A model generated the notes under the pieces. That model did no database searches. It had not been told where the DNA came from and worked only from the letters and a program-made list of their open reading frames with translations. A stretch of DNA of 64,000 nt from Reticulitermes speratus (Eukaryota > Arthropoda > Insecta > Blattodea > Rhinotermitidae), in NCBI GenBank assembly GCA_021186555.1, contig JAJKFL010000002.1, positions 5,593,001 through 5,657,000 of the forward strand, given 5' to 3'. The position numbers were made by a program, and so were the translations under genes. Positions 47,568-60,490 of the stretch are shown here, piece after piece (position 1 is the first letter of the stretch; every line of letters begins with the position of its first letter).

Positions 47568-48468
47568 TATTGATTGATTGAATGATTGATTTATTTTATT
47601 CAATTGGATCCAATGCAGGTTTAACAACCAAAGGATATAGAATACGTCATTCATCTACCATTATATATGAATACAAAATCACAGAAATTATATAAAAACA
47701 GTCCTTTCTATAAACATCATAGTCAAAATTCAATTAAACATTTGAATCAATATTCTTCCAGTACAGTGCAATATTACATTTACTGATATAAAATATTATG
47801 TCAACCATAATTCATGTCCCAATTACAGCTCCTTGTGTTGTGGGTGGTTGTTCTAGCTGTGCTGGTTGGGTTGCGTATGAAGTGTGCGTCCTAGTTTGTG
47901 TCTGTTTGTGTCAACATAAGGAGCGCAGTACCAGACTCTTCCAGCATACTGGCATTCAAAAATTGCAATCATATCCTCCAACGGAAACAACACGATGTCC
48001 ACATCTCTACATTATAACTGCTAATTTAAACAGACAAAGGAGACATAATAGCAAAAGTGAAAACCGTAACTATATATATATATATATCTACATTATAACA
48101 TCAAAAACTGCTAGAAATATCACTACAATAGTGAGGGTGTAGACAATATACTTTAAAAGTGTACAAATACTACGAAGTGCTTCTAAGAACGCATCTGTCC
48201 ACATAATAATAATGGTGATAAGCCTAATGAAATACGATGATGACTATACATTTATATAGATGAACAATATGTGTACGTGTTTTTAATACAAGCAGTTGTG
48301 ACATACCCCCTGAAGATGACCTATCGATAGGTCGAAACATATGTAGGGGTTTTAACTAACAATTTAGGAACTATTTAGTGTTCTCTTAAATAAACAAGTG
48401 CATTTCGTTGGTGTAAATGATATTCACGTCAAGAATGCACGGTGAAATCAGAATAAACTACGTACTCT
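47568..48468 (+). mobile_element. HHR-bearing repeat, unit B copy
   Basis: Occupies the place of 16672-17665 of unit A. It begins near a (TGAT)n-like tract (47570-47600), includes an (AT)n at 48071-48086 and the HHR4 motif, and ends with the same TGCATTT...GTTGGTGT, AATGCACGGTGAA, AGAATAAA series that follows HHR2. It may be a composite of more than one insertion. No RT or endonuclease is recognised. Confidence 0.5.
48305..48350 (+). ncRNA. Hammerhead ribozyme-like motif HHR4
   Basis: Core CTGAAGA (48310-48316), stem II GACCTAT/ATAGGTC (48318-48324 with 48327-48333) and GAAA (48334-48337). The stem III palindrome ACATATGT is 48337-48344, with A48345. ACCCC before the core (48305-48309) pairs with GGGGT (48346-48350). 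This is the best-paired member. Confidence 0.68.
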
Positions 48469-49144
48469 ATATTTACAAGCTGTATCACTATACACACTGA
48501 TAAGTAAGATCACATTCATTCATTTCTACAGACTGAATTTAACAGAACAAAGAATAGGTCAGTGCAGTGCAACGTCATAGTCACTGTTTACATTACTAAA
48601 GAAGGTTATTAAAGCTACGTGACATAATGAACTTCATATGCATTCCCTTGGTACAGTTTATTTAAAAAGAAACCTGTGAAAAGCACTGGTACTTCAGCTT
48701 GCCCTCCATTATATTTTGTCACTACCCATGTCTCTATATCCCTATGTCCCTGTGTCCCACCATCTCCCTCTTCTTCTCTGTTAACATCTCTTTCACTCTT
48801 CCTTCTGAGTAGACTGTTTGAAAGGATTCAGTTTCAACTGTGGCCACTCAGAAACAGTATTCATGACTGAAGTGTTCATGGATTAAAAGAGTGATTCCAA
48901 ATAAATGCAAAAATAAAATCAAATAAGAACAAGACAGAAATTTTTAATAATACAAAAACAAAGCTTCACTATCATCCTTGTTAACAATATAATTCAATTT
49001 AAGACTTAACTCTTTCTGCTATGAAGGCTATCTAAACTCCTATTCAGATAAAAGCCTCTACAATTCTGCAAAATCAAATAACACAAATATTCACGCCAAC
49101 TGAGTTCAGACTGGAGATCCCAGTAGTGAAGCAATTCAGTATTC

Positions 49145-49210
49145 TGTTACACACCTCACTATGAACCATCTTTTTATGTATAAAGATGGTTCATAGTGAG
49201 GTATGTAACA
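49145..49210. repeat. Hairpin with 29-nt arms, unit B
   Basis: CCTCACTATGAACCATCTTT pairs perfectly with AAAGATGGTTCATAGTGAGG around an 8-nt loop, and the outer TGTTAC/GTAACA extends it. In unit A (18352-18410) 8 nt of the right arm are missing. Confidence 0.9.
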
Positions 49211-49517
49211 CGTTTATAGTGTTTTAGTTTATAGTGTTCATATTGCTGACTGACTTGTCCAAGTGTCACCATGTAGCAAACGGATGAAAATAAATACAAT
49301 ACAATACAATACAATGTAAAATTCTATAGTGTGTATAGCTGTATATTTGTAAATTATGACTTATTCCACATCCAGTTGTCACTTCGACAGACTTATGGAT
49401 CCATGGAATGTATGTATGTATGTATGTATGTATGTATGACTTAAGATTGCAAAGCCACTGATATCTGCTTCACAATTATATACAGAACACAAACATTTCA
49501 AAATCAACCCTGTTCAC

Positions 49518-49689
49518 CTGTAAGTCATTAGCCTGTTCCACCATTCAGAAACTGGTTTCATTATTCCCCTGTAAACCAGTTGGCCCAACCATTTCTTGAT
49601 GATGTGGTAGTATAGAAGTCCCAAATATAAAAGAGCTATTAGTATGATAAACATCCCCAGTCCATCACACCATTCTAAGTCACAATCTC
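49518..49689 (-). pseudogene. CNT copy B exon 4
   Basis: 172 nt, open. KKWLGQ replaces KKQLGQ. It is followed downstream (plus, lower coordinates) by a (TATG)n tract at 49410-49437 shared with unit A. Confidence 0.85.
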
Positions 49690-50044
49690 CTGAAAAAAAG
49701 CAAAATTACATCAGTTTAGACAGTACCTTCTCTAACATAAATACACACATTTTGTAACTTGTTCTGGTAAGAAGGTAAAAAGCTGTATTTTTCCCTGTTC
49801 ACGCCATGGAGGCATATAGAGGAACTATATAGCTCCATTTGTTCCTAACCTTGGCACTAGATAAAGGTGAGCATTCAACTTTATGCCTTGGCTGCTTTGT
49901 TTTGGGGAAACTCATGCTGAGCCAATATTTTCATGTCAAAGGAATCAATTATGAATTTCTTCATCCAAAACAAACAGAGATTCAAGAACTACATATAAGT
50001 TTTAAACATTAACACTTTCCCTCCGGCCAGCATTTAAACTTTTA

Positions 50045-51170
50045 ATGGCTCAACTCTTGGACCACTGTTGTTTCCACTATATATAAATGATCTCCCAATA
50101 AATATTCAGAGAGCAAAATTAGTTTTATTTGCAGACAATATAAACTTGCTGGTTACTGAAACGGATTAAAGTGCTTTTCAACATAAAATTAAAAATGTTA
50201 TGATGGAATTAGAGTCCTAGTTTTACAAAAACAACCTTCTCATTAACACAGAAATAACAATAGCAGTGTCACTCCATACTAAACAAAACAGAAATCCCTT
50301 AAACCACAAGTTACTTTTAATAATACAGATATTGGCTATAAATCAGAATTAAAATTTCTAGGCATATATATCACAGAAAATCTGAAATGGAATGTCCTGG
50401 TAAGGCATTTAAGCCAAAATTGAGTAAAGTATACTAAATTGTTAAATCTCTAAAGAAAGCAGTGAGCCCACATATAATAAGAAGTATTTATCATGCAAGT
50501 TTTCAGTCACTCCTGAGATATGGTATAATTTTTTGGGGTGGGGATAACAGGAGTATAAAAATATTTAAATTGCAAAAAAGGATTCTGCAAATAATGAGTG
50601 ATGTAAGTAAACATACGTCCTGTAGAGAGATATTTAAGGATTACAGTATACTCATATTTGCTTGTTTATATATACTTGATGTAGCATATTACATTAAAAA
50701 ACACAAAAAATCTCTGGAAAAAGAAACGCACAAATTTACAAATATGATACGCAAAGAAAATTGGATCTACATGTTCATTTCTGCAATCAGATTTTTTCAG
50801 AAAAAGTGTAATAAATAGAGGAATTAGGCTGTATAACAAGGTCTCAGATTACATTAAAAATTAGACAAAGACAAAGCTTTGAAAACAGAGTTGAGATCCT
50901 TTCTGTTACAACAGGTATTTTATTCAATGGATATATATGTCATACTAATTGCATGTAGCTTATATGAATATGTGAGTTTTATAGCTTATGTCTATCTGTT
51001 TTAAAATGGTACTGTTATTTGTTATACATTACTTTAATGTAGATATATTGTAAGTTTTGTAATTCTTACTGTAAACTGAATTTGACATGTCTAATGTCAC
51101 ATTTTGTGACTAAATGGATGACTGAATAAACTACACTAACTAAACTAAACTAAAGTAAATTTATCACGAA
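50045..51170 (+). mobile_element. 5'-truncated LINE, unit B copy
   Basis: Duplicate of 19265-20390 with the same FADN change and 3' tail. Here the frame from 50462 stays open longer (118 residues, [20 protein letters not shown]) than in unit A. Confidence 0.85.
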
Positions 51171-51578
51171 AAACCAAGTCCTTCATGAAAGTGGATTTTT
51201 CATCATGAACATTTCCCTTTCCGCACAGAAACTTCAGTAAAGCAACTGTTGGTTAAGAAACAAATAAGAATCCTATGTAACTACTTTTGCTCTCTGTGAC
51301 ATGTTTACAATTTCCTTGGCAAGGTCTCATTCTGAATGTCTTAAGAACACATTCAGAGCAAACTGAACACAATATTTAAAGGGCTTCAAGACATGATCTG
51401 CAACAGTCTCTTAGCATGGGAAGCACATATAAAGCTTACAGACAAATACTTTGAAGTAGACCTTTCCTACTGCATACCTTTCAATGATGCTGGGGTTTAA
51501 ATTCCAGCTATAACCCATTAGAATGGTACCATTCTAATAGCTTGTATATAAATAATCTTTCTTTATGCATTTTTTACT

Positions 51579-51621
51579 TTGCCTGATGATGGCTTTCCAC
51601 AAAAGCCGAAACATTTAGCAA
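51579..51621 (+). ncRNA. Hammerhead ribozyme-like motif HHR3 (unit B duplicate)
   Basis: Same as 20806-20848: TTGC/GCAA stem I, GGCTTT/AAAGCC stem II, GAAACATTTA. The upstream 22-bp palindrome is also kept (about 51517-51538). Confidence 0.6.
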
Positions 51622-52407
51622 TAAATTAATACAAACATAGCTGTGATTGACGGTTTTTACTTCCTTATTGCTAAGAATACTGTCTCCCATGATGCAATGC
51701 CAAGTTGTGGTAAAAATTGTAGCAAAATTTTGGAGGACATGCTGCCTCCATCTACAGAGTAGAAAAACTGATGATAAACCATGAATAAAGAATGCAGCAG
51801 GATACTCTGACAAGTTGGTAACCAGAGTGCATGGCATCACATCCCATAAGAGAGTAATTTTTATTTCCATATGTTGGAATGGTTACCAACATTTAAGCTA
51901 GAAGAGTATGAACATACAATTATCAACAACTTTGCTGCAATCAAGGATGAAACCACTGGCATGCACACTAACCCAGTAGACCATGTACCTATCTATGAAG
52001 ACAAAATTTCCATCCTACTGCATTTGGGTACACAGAGATACAGACTTACATTTGGACAAAAGTAACAAATTTAAAATATATTTCTTATATTTCTTAAAAT
52101 TATGAGCGATATTAGGTAGTTCACTTTGTTGTACAATACCAAAATTCTAACTGAAGCACTAACCTAACCCTGCCTAATGAAAACTAAACTAACATAACCT
52201 AACTTTCACCCATACCAAATGTATTCATATTTTGGAACATATATCCAAACCCCAGTGTCTGACCTATTCAAGTTTTGTGTTTGGGGAAGTTGCCAGTACA
52301 AACACAGTGCACCATACTCTCAGGCAAAAAAGCATTATAAACGCACCTGTCAATACAGTCTGAAGTTTAGCCCATAAATCTGCCTTATCATATTATAATA
52401 AACTTAC

Positions 52408-52567
52408 CTTGGGCACTAGAAAACATTACTGCAGTTATTAAGTAGGCAAAAACACATGCGTTTAGAATTACAATGAAGGCTCTTCGTATTATATATTCGT
52501 GCTGTGAAAAGCACTTAAAAATACTCCAATAATTGTCATCACTGCTTTCCATATCTGCTAGATTGAC
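52408..52567 (-). pseudogene. CNT copy B exon 3
   Basis: 160 nt, open. It encodes the same [15 protein letters not shown] start and first membrane segment; Leu to Phe in RRALIVI is visible. Confidence 0.85.
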
Positions 52568-52586
52568 CTGTGGATCAAAGAATTGT

Positions 52587-53525
52587 AATTATTTCAATTT
52601 CAATTTCAATTTATTTCACTTTCCATAGATCCATTACAGGGTCAAAGATCACATGGATATAGAAATGGTCAAATTTAAACCAAATATGCTATGATTATTA
52701 ACTGTTAGATACAGAGAAATCAGATATTTACAGTATTAAAACATAGGAGTAATAATATGTACACTTAGACTACTTCATACAATACAGGATTATCGTATGC
52801 ACTACTATTTATAATGTATCCTTATATAAAAGTATTAAATAAAGCTGCGTAAAACAACTAACAATATAATAATATATAAATGTTAAGATTTCGACAGTCT
52901 ATACAATTCTTCCAAAGAATAAAAAGAATTCTCATATAAAAATTTCTTCAAGATAGAGTCAAATTTCTTAGGGTTATTAGACTCTTGTTTTATATGCACA
53001 GGCAGAGTATTAAATATCTTTATACCATGTAGTGAACCCCCTTCTGATATTTAGACAAAGGAGTGGAAGGTTCATAAAGATCTAAATGTTGTCTAGTACA
53101 AATGTCATGACTTTCATTATTTTTAGTAAATAGTTTCTTACTATTAACCACAAAACGGAGAAGAGAAAGAACATAAAAGGAGGACAAAGGTAAAATTTTA
53201 AGTTTGATAAACAATTTCCTACATGAGTCCCTGCTTCTACATCCCATCATGATTCTTATTATCCTCTTCTGCAATCTAAAAACTCTTATACTATACGTGG
53301 AATAACCCCAAAATAACACACCATATGACATTATAGAGTGAAAGTAGAAATAATAAATTACTTTCAACATCTGTTGCGACACATATGGTTTAACAGACTT
53401 CATGAAAAAGCATGCAGAACATAATTTCGGTAAGATGTTATTTATATGAGTTTTCCAAGATAAAGTATTGTTTATGTATAAGCCCAAAAATTTTATATCA
53501 TGAACTTTAGGGACTTGATTAGCTC
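52587..53525 (-). mobile_element. 5'-truncated LINE, unit B copy, (AAATTG)n tail
   Basis: Duplicate of 21809-22745; the 155-residue frame 53487-53020 is still open. The CAATTT tail has one more repeat than in unit A. Confidence 0.85.
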
Positions 53526-54881
53526 TGAGGTGTCAACACCAGTGAACGTTTAGATTGTGGTCTTCTCTGTTGTAACCTCATGTAGCCTCTCCCTGGAAAT
53601 GGAGGCAACAGATACCCCCAAAACACTGGTGACCGCCAATAAACAATGACACAACCTAGAAGACTACAAACTGAAACAAGAAAAACTGAAGAACAAAATC
53701 CAGGTTTTATGGCAGATAAATGTTTTCTGTGTATTATGGTTTTCAAAGTAATTAAATGATGGTAAGCAAATATGTGACAGTATTGATACACTACGTCCTC
53801 ATTTCTTAACAACAACAACAACCTCCTTCTTCTTCTTCATTGCTTGTTAACTGTAATGGCCTTCACCATGTTTTCCTGTTGTCTTACACGGTTAATACAG
53901 CATGCTACAGAATGCTGCAAACAAAGCTAATCTAAAAACTGAATTGACATAACTCAAATAGACCTTCATGGAGAATGGGTACTTCTCCAGACAGATTTGT
54001 AAAGAATGTCATCTTAGGATTCCCTGCCATAATAGGCAAAAACATATCACAATTCCATTGTCTTTTGGCCATAAAGTTAGAGCTTATTAACTACATCAGA
54101 AGAAATATAGCCCATTACAGCATCAAGTCCATATAGCTCCCACTCCCACAAAAGTCATAGCATTCTCTGACTAGTTAAGGACAAGTGAAGTCAGATATCT
54201 GAGGAAGTCCAAGGATGCAGTGTGAATGGAGAGACGTCTAAATTAGAGAATTAATTCTTGCAACAGAGGATTAACATAGCATGTAGACAATCAGGGCCAC
54301 CACATTCAGGCTGAAAACATGTCATTGTCAATGAGACAGCTTCATTACACCAACAGAGTCATTCATGATGCCACTGAAATCAACCTGCTTCATATCTCAG
54401 TTTGGCCTGGAAGCAACACGAACAGGCAGGATGATTATCTTTTGTCAATGTGCACGTTCTGCTCAGTGCCTGATACTTCCAACTCACCTCTCCAGATGTG
54501 ACTTGACTTTTAGTGGGGTTACCAGACGAGGAGCAAGAGGTGACCATTTCCTTTTGATCATGCCGTTTTCCCTTTTCCTCCTCTTGTATGTTATCCCCAC
54601 TGCTGTTTTCCTCTTGCTTGTACCTTTCAGTTATGTTTCACACATCTCACCTGCTCTTGAGATTGAACTTTTGTTTATCAAAACTTGACTTGTTCATTTA
54701 CATACAACAGTTCTCTCCCCAGTTTTTGCAAGCCCTAGATAGCGCCATATAACAGCTGTGCTAGTAAATGTAGAATGATTAACTGTGTGTGCGTGTGTAT
54801 GCACAAAGACACTCTCAACCCCCCCCCCCCCCCACACACACACACACACAGAGTCTGTATATCACTTTAATGTAACATTAC
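53526..54881. other. Intron 2 remainder, copy B
   Basis: No gene. A single TTAA near 54087 marks the empty site of the piggyBac-like element of unit A. Poly-C then (CA)n lies at about 54819-54850. Confidence 0.5.
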
Positions 54882-54974
54882 CTGAGAAGAAGTGTTTCTT
54901 TCATTCGAAATGGTAACATTATGTAAAGGGTCTGACTCAGGATGTGATGGATTTGGTAAGGATTCCACCCATTC
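54882..54974 (-). pseudogene. CNT copy B exon 2
   Basis: 93 nt, open: EWVESLPNPSHPESDPLHNV and [10 protein letters not shown]. Three substitutions in 31 residues compared with copy A. Confidence 0.78.
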
Positions 54975-56993
54975 CTGTAGACCAAACAGAATTATATTGA
55001 ACATATGACTATTTTTCACTTATCATTTGATAAGTGCTTGTGGGAAAACAACATTTAATTTTATGGTATGTTTGTATTCCTGTAAGGTGTCTTTTTTTTC
55101 CCTTATTTGTAGAGTGTTAAGCCTATCATGCTGGCATTAATAGGGTTCTAGATTAAATTCTGATCACTGCCAAAAAAAGAAAATATAGATACATAAAAAT
55201 TACTAACTTTTAATACACTGTCAAAGCCTGAAGATATACGTTACTGTGTATTCTACCAGACTACATTGCATAATGTCACAGAAATCCTCAAATGTTGTAA
55301 CCTGAAAATGAACTTGTAGAAAAACAGATCTTCCACAGAAATTAATATTCATGTAAATCCAGATGAACATCATATGGAAATAAGTGAGCATCAGATATCA
55401 ACAGCTATACATTTTAAGAGAGACTTTTCATGAGAGATTGAAATAATATAAACAAGGCAAGTACAGCCAAAAAGAATAACATTAGTCATGACTAATCAGG
55501 CAGGTAATATTCTTCTGAGGCAGCAGCTATGGTGATAGACACACAGGAAAAAGATGGTGTCCTCATTTGTGGATAAAACTACAGATGGAATCAAATTATG
55601 CAGTGCAAGACAGGGAAGTATCTATTGAACAAAATTATACAACCAATAGCCAAAACACATTCAGAGTGCCCATATCAATCACCACATCACTGACTACATG
55701 TAATTTAATAACAGTATGAAAATAAAGCAAAATTACTTTACTTACCCACATGTAGGCAACTCATATCATATCAGACCGGTCATTAAGACACAGAAATGGT
55801 CAAACAGATGATTTAATAAAAAATGGGCAAGAGGTTAATATATTCAATATACACATTTTTGACACAAAGCATTTGTTCCATGTCTGTACTGCAACACAGC
55901 TTCAGTCTTTGTTTGTGTTATTTAAAGACAATAAATTGCTAAGATTACACAGCATTGGTTATAGACAATGGTAAAATGACACTAAAGCTAAAGTACATGG
56001 AGAAAACCCTGTCCCAGTACCACTTTTTCCACCACAAATTCCACACGAAATGGCCTTGCAGTGAATACAGGAATCTGCAGTAAGAGGCTGCTGACTAACA
56101 TTACACTTTCATTTCTGAGAATAGGTATACTATGATTTTATGAAAATACTCGAGGCAATATTACGAAACAAGCAACAGGATATAAAATTTGGTGAGACGT
56201 ATGAGAGGTGGAGGTACCAGATTGGGTAGCCTTCTCTGCCAACAATGGCACCAGAATTCTCCTGCCTTGTCCAGTAACATATTTCTGAAGTTTGACTGTT
56301 AAACCCATATTCATTCATCATTTTCTTCCCAACTGAGAGCATGTTTAGTAGTTACTTAAATGACTTGTTTACAGAGATCAGAAGAAGGACTTCAAAGTGA
56401 AATGGTTTATGAACTCATCAAACTTTTTATGATATACAACGTGTCTTGGGATTTGCATTTATTGCTTACTTTAAGTTCTTGTGGTAAAAAGCAGGATCAA
56501 ACCCAAAGCTTTTTGCATACTAGTTTGCGTATGATAACAAATTGTCCTCAATTGTATAAAAAAATTAATTAATTAAAACATACAGCAGCAATCGGTATAA
56601 CTTAAACAATTGGAACAGTATGGATATCAAATGCACCTCAGTCAAAAATTAACACTTCATATGGAACATGCACAAGGCACACACTGCCTCATAGCATCAA
56701 GAGATTGTGGGCTTCATTCCCACCTTGAAGGCTAGCAATTCTGCAGTTTTTAACGGTCTGTCTGAGTCCATCTAGAAAAATGCTGGGAAAGTACCTTAAA
56801 TATAGGCTGCAAACAGTTCCTTTCACATCCTTCACCATTAATCACAAGCAGTCACCTAGTTTTACAGTGAGTAATTTTTAAAATCGAGAAAATTAAGAAA
56901 CTAAACTAGATCAGGCTCAGGGACAAACATATACAGAGTGACTTTGATTGTTCTAACATAAGTGTACCCAGACACATAAAACATAAATCTCAC
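54975..56993. other. Intron 1 of copy B
   Basis: No gene or element recognised; it aligns with 25548-27562. Confidence 0.5.
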
Positions 56994-57062
56994 CCGAGTC
57001 AACTGGTTTTTTGCATTGTTTGAAGTGAAAGCAGGATTTTCAGCTCCTTCCATACTGTGGCG
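56994..57062 (-). pseudogene. CNT copy B exon 1
   Basis: The ATG at 57053 is kept: [20 protein letters not shown]. Three of 20 residues differ from copy A, including one that changes the last exon base before the donor (CGG then GTGAGA). Confidence 0.78.
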
Positions 57063-58373
57063 CTGTAATAAACAAACACATACTATTACACGAAATACGT
57101 TAAATTCATTTTATCTCACTCTTTTCAGTGACCATATTACTTCCAAGTCAATAAAGGTATTTATAAAAGTCTTTTGATATTTGAAACATGAACAAATAAT
57201 GGAACTATTAGCCACACAGAAGTCATGGGCTGACATATAATTCAAATGACTGTCCTTTAAGGAACTGTATTTATTCTTGAAACACTTCATCACAATAAAA
57301 TACAAACAATTAAGCTTACTGCTTATTACTAAATCCTATAGGTGTAGCTGATCTGCACATCTGGTTGTGTGTCCAACATCTCTTCGTTCCAAAGGTTTGT
57401 ATTTCAGCACATGATTTAAAATTCTTATTTTTCTACATGTTTTTTGTACTTGCTTTAGCCAATTCCTTTCACGGTCTTCATTTTCATATAAGTATTGGAA
57501 ATTTTTAAATTTACCTTGACGTCAGTATTTCACTGATAATCAATCCATCTTACATTCAGAATAGTTTATAGAAACCCAATCTCTATTGCTTCCAGTCTTC
57601 CTGTGTCCCTCTCCATTAAGAGCCACAACTCACTACCACATTTCAAAGTTGCTGGCAATGTTAACTTCACTTAGTGTTATTTCTGATAACATTGTTCACT
57701 GTAATGCCTTCCTTATGTTATTTACTTTGTTAGGTTTATTTAATTTTATTTACAGTTCCTTTCTCTGATCTGATATCATATTCCATAAATACTCCAGATT
57801 CAGAAGATTAATCTACATTATTTCAAACTTTTACTATTTAATACCCTAAAGGAAAGTACTATGGCACTAATATTATAAAAGGTATTCATTCATACCTGCA
57901 ATTTGTTTTGTAGAGTACCACTGTGTGTGCTTTGAACTGTATTAATGAATTACAAACAATATATATACTTCTACAACAGCACAATCTTATCTCACTGATA
58001 AGTGTCATGATAAAATCTCACTTAACATACGTAGGTAGTAAAATGGAACACATTTCCTCATGCAAATTACAGTGTTCTGCACAAGCGTTTTGGAGGAGCC
58101 TGCTGTCTACATCTTGAGGATAGCCAAAGGAAAGTTCTTCATCTAGCAAATTACCAATCAACACGGTGCCATACCCAGAAAAATGTGATCTTCACCAATG
58201 GTGTGAAAACTTCAAATTGCACATTATATGATACAAATAATTCATTTTATTCTGTGAGCAATTACGTGTGGTTTCTCTGTCATGGCTTCCTTCATAGCAA
58301 TCATACTTTACAGTCATAAAATTAGATCATAATGGGCCCTGAAAAAAAATTTTGAGTGGGCCCTTCTCATTTA
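57063..58373. other. 5' flank of copy B
   Basis: No gene. It aligns with 27632-28937. A promoter or 5' UTR exon is expected but not identifiable. Confidence 0.4.
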
Positions 58374-59310
58374 CCGTATATTCTCGAATCTAATCCGCAC
58401 TTTTTTTTACAGTTTTAGAGGGCTAAAAAATCAGATGCGGATTAGATTCGCGTGCGGATTAGATTCGCGTGCGGATTAGATTCGCGGTCTAGAGCTGGAT
58501 TTTGGAAAAATGATTGAGCTGCTGTACAATATAACAATAACGTAATTAACGTAATTAATAAACAACGTAAGAACAATACAATACAATAATCTATTATTTT
58601 ATTATTTATTATTATAATTTATTATTCATCAGACTCGCCGTCATCACTCATAATTCGAGGAATGTTCAAAGATCTGGCCTTCTTTATCGCCTCCTCGGGA
58701 GTAGATCATAACTCACAAACAGTCCAGTCTTGCGTCTCTCTTGAAAAAACGTGAAGACTGCATCATCAATTTCAGGAAATCGTCCTTTCTTGGGTCCAGT
58801 GAATTTCCTTCGTGACGCCTCACACCCGCTGATCGCTGCCTTGTGTTTCCGCCATAGTCGAACGTTGCTTTCATCAACTCCAAAAATTGCAGCGGCTTTG
58901 CGGTTTCCATTCTCCTCTGCGCACCGAATAACTTCACGTTTGAACTTTGCCGTATATGAGAGTCGTTTAGATTTCAGGTGTCCCTCTTCCATAACTACGG
59001 TACACGACAAATTGGAACAAGCACCTCCCACGTTTCAACAACTAAAGATCAGCTGGCTTCAGACGAGATTGCGCACGTCTGTTGAGAAAGACCCCGCCTC
59101 TATCGGTATGACTTATCGGCCACAGGCGTAGCGTCGGATTTTAACGCATTGGTAACATCCAATATTATTCAATCAGTCGCCCCGTGGGCAAGGGGTGGTT
59201 GAAGGAAAGGTGCGGATTAGAATCGCGAACTAACTTTTTTTCGTTTAAGAAGTCGCCAAAAACTGGGTGCGGATTAGATTCGGATGCGGTTTAGATTCGA
59301 GAATATACGG
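58374..59310 (-). mobile_element. pogo/Tigger-like DNA transposon, internally deleted, unit B only
   Basis: A 937-bp insert flanked by TA on both sides (58372-58373 and 59311-59312); unit A has one TA here (28934 region). The inverted ends begin CCGTATATTCTCGAATCTAA. Three subterminal copies of TGCGGATTAGATTCGCG lie in tandem at about 58434-58484, and variants occur near 59263-59295. It carries both ends of a transposase gene with the middle missing. Confidence 0.9.
58622..58992 (-). pseudogene. Transposase N- and C-terminal fragments (CENP-B/Tigger type)
   Basis: The N-terminal part (58992 to about 58700) starts MEEGHLKSKRLSYTAKFKRE and continues VIRCAEENGNRKAAAIFGVD with NVRLWRKHK, a psq/CENP-B-type helix-turn-helix. 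The C-terminal part (58699-58622) reads PEEAIKKARSLNIPRIMSDD and GESDE then a stop. The catalytic DDE core of about 300-400 residues is absent and the join is out of frame. Confidence 0.8.
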
Positions 59311-59721
59311 TAGCTTAAAATGTTTTAGCATTATCATGACATATCAATAATGCAATTGACGTTATTATTAAACTTATAAAGGTACTATGTACCTACATTT
59401 TATAGCAATACATACACACCTGCACACATAGTCTAGTCTTTCAAATACTCAATCTATTCACCCTTCACAAATATTTGCCCATCTCATTTTTGCAAAATAA
59501 ACACTCACAATTTAAACGGTGTTTTGAAGTAACTAGGTAATTGACAAATCTAACACAGTGGTTTTATATCTTGACAGTAAGGAGAAATTCAGAATCTAGT
59601 AAAATGTTTGTCTGTTCACTTCAGCAGACTTAACTCTGTCCCAACACACAACTTACTTTACAGGGAAGAGGTAAAAGCTGTTGCTAATGACAAAGGCCAT
59701 TTGAGCCTCCTTTCCATTGGT

Positions 59722-59858
59722 ATTGGGGGTTTTCCCCCTGGGGATGAAGCAGCCGTGACGTGAGGCTGACCACTCACCCCCAAGCAGTACTGAGGATAAG
59801 AATGAATGGAGATATACCTCCACTCCCCTATATGCCTTCATGACATGTACAGGTACAA
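59722..59858 (+). repeat. Short dispersed repeat (SINE-like), copy 2
   Basis: Duplicate of 29347-29487 in unit B, with a few substitutions. Confidence 0.7.
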
Positions 59859-60490
59859 CATTTATTTGAAAAGACTATGTACTTACCCATACTAAAAACA
59901 ACACAAAATAAAAAGTTGCTGGTGGTTCTGAACAGAAGGCAAATACTGCTTTAAATATGAGGTAAGAAAAAAAGTATTTTACTTCAAAAGATAACATATA
60001 CAAACAAAAGGTACAAAGTATGTATAAATAATTACAGACAAGAAAAAACACAAACACAAGGTGACATTTAACAATTCAAGATACTGTACCCTGCTATTTC
60101 ACACATATTAAAAATGAGAGAGGAAACTAAGATACACTAAAAAATATTAGTAAAACATGATGGTCTGACTAAACTTTTAGTCAAAAACTCTACTTTATAG
60201 CTTTTAGAGATGCTTTATTGGTGCTACTTTTGACACCAGTGACATTAAATTGCCTTGGAAACCAGACTGAGACATACCCAATTCAAGACAAACAAATTTT
60301 AAAGCTCTAATTTCTAGTGTATTATTTCTTTACCCCCTTTATCCCCTTCTTTCCTTACTTTTTTTTTCCAAATTTCTTCATGTTTATTTCTTTCCTTCCT
60401 CTTTTACCCATCTTGATGTGGGTTTACTAAATCAAAACCTCCTATTATCAAACGCAGTTAACCTACATTCTTGAACTCTGTTACATTTGC

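Larger units (their letters stand above)
35186..57062 (-). pseudogene. Concentrative nucleoside transporter (CNT/SLC28), copy B, frameshifted
   Basis: All 12 coding exons and GT/AG borders of copy A are present, but three exons have lengths that break the frame: exon 9 is 159 nt (160 in A), exon 10 is 167 (169) and exon 11 is 160 (159). Reading through, the exon 9 deletion brings a TGA four codons later. The product would be about 380 residues and lack the Glu/Asn/Ser binding positions of the C-terminal half. Amino-acid changes are also frequent in the remaining exons. Assembly error is the main alternative. Confidence 0.88.
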
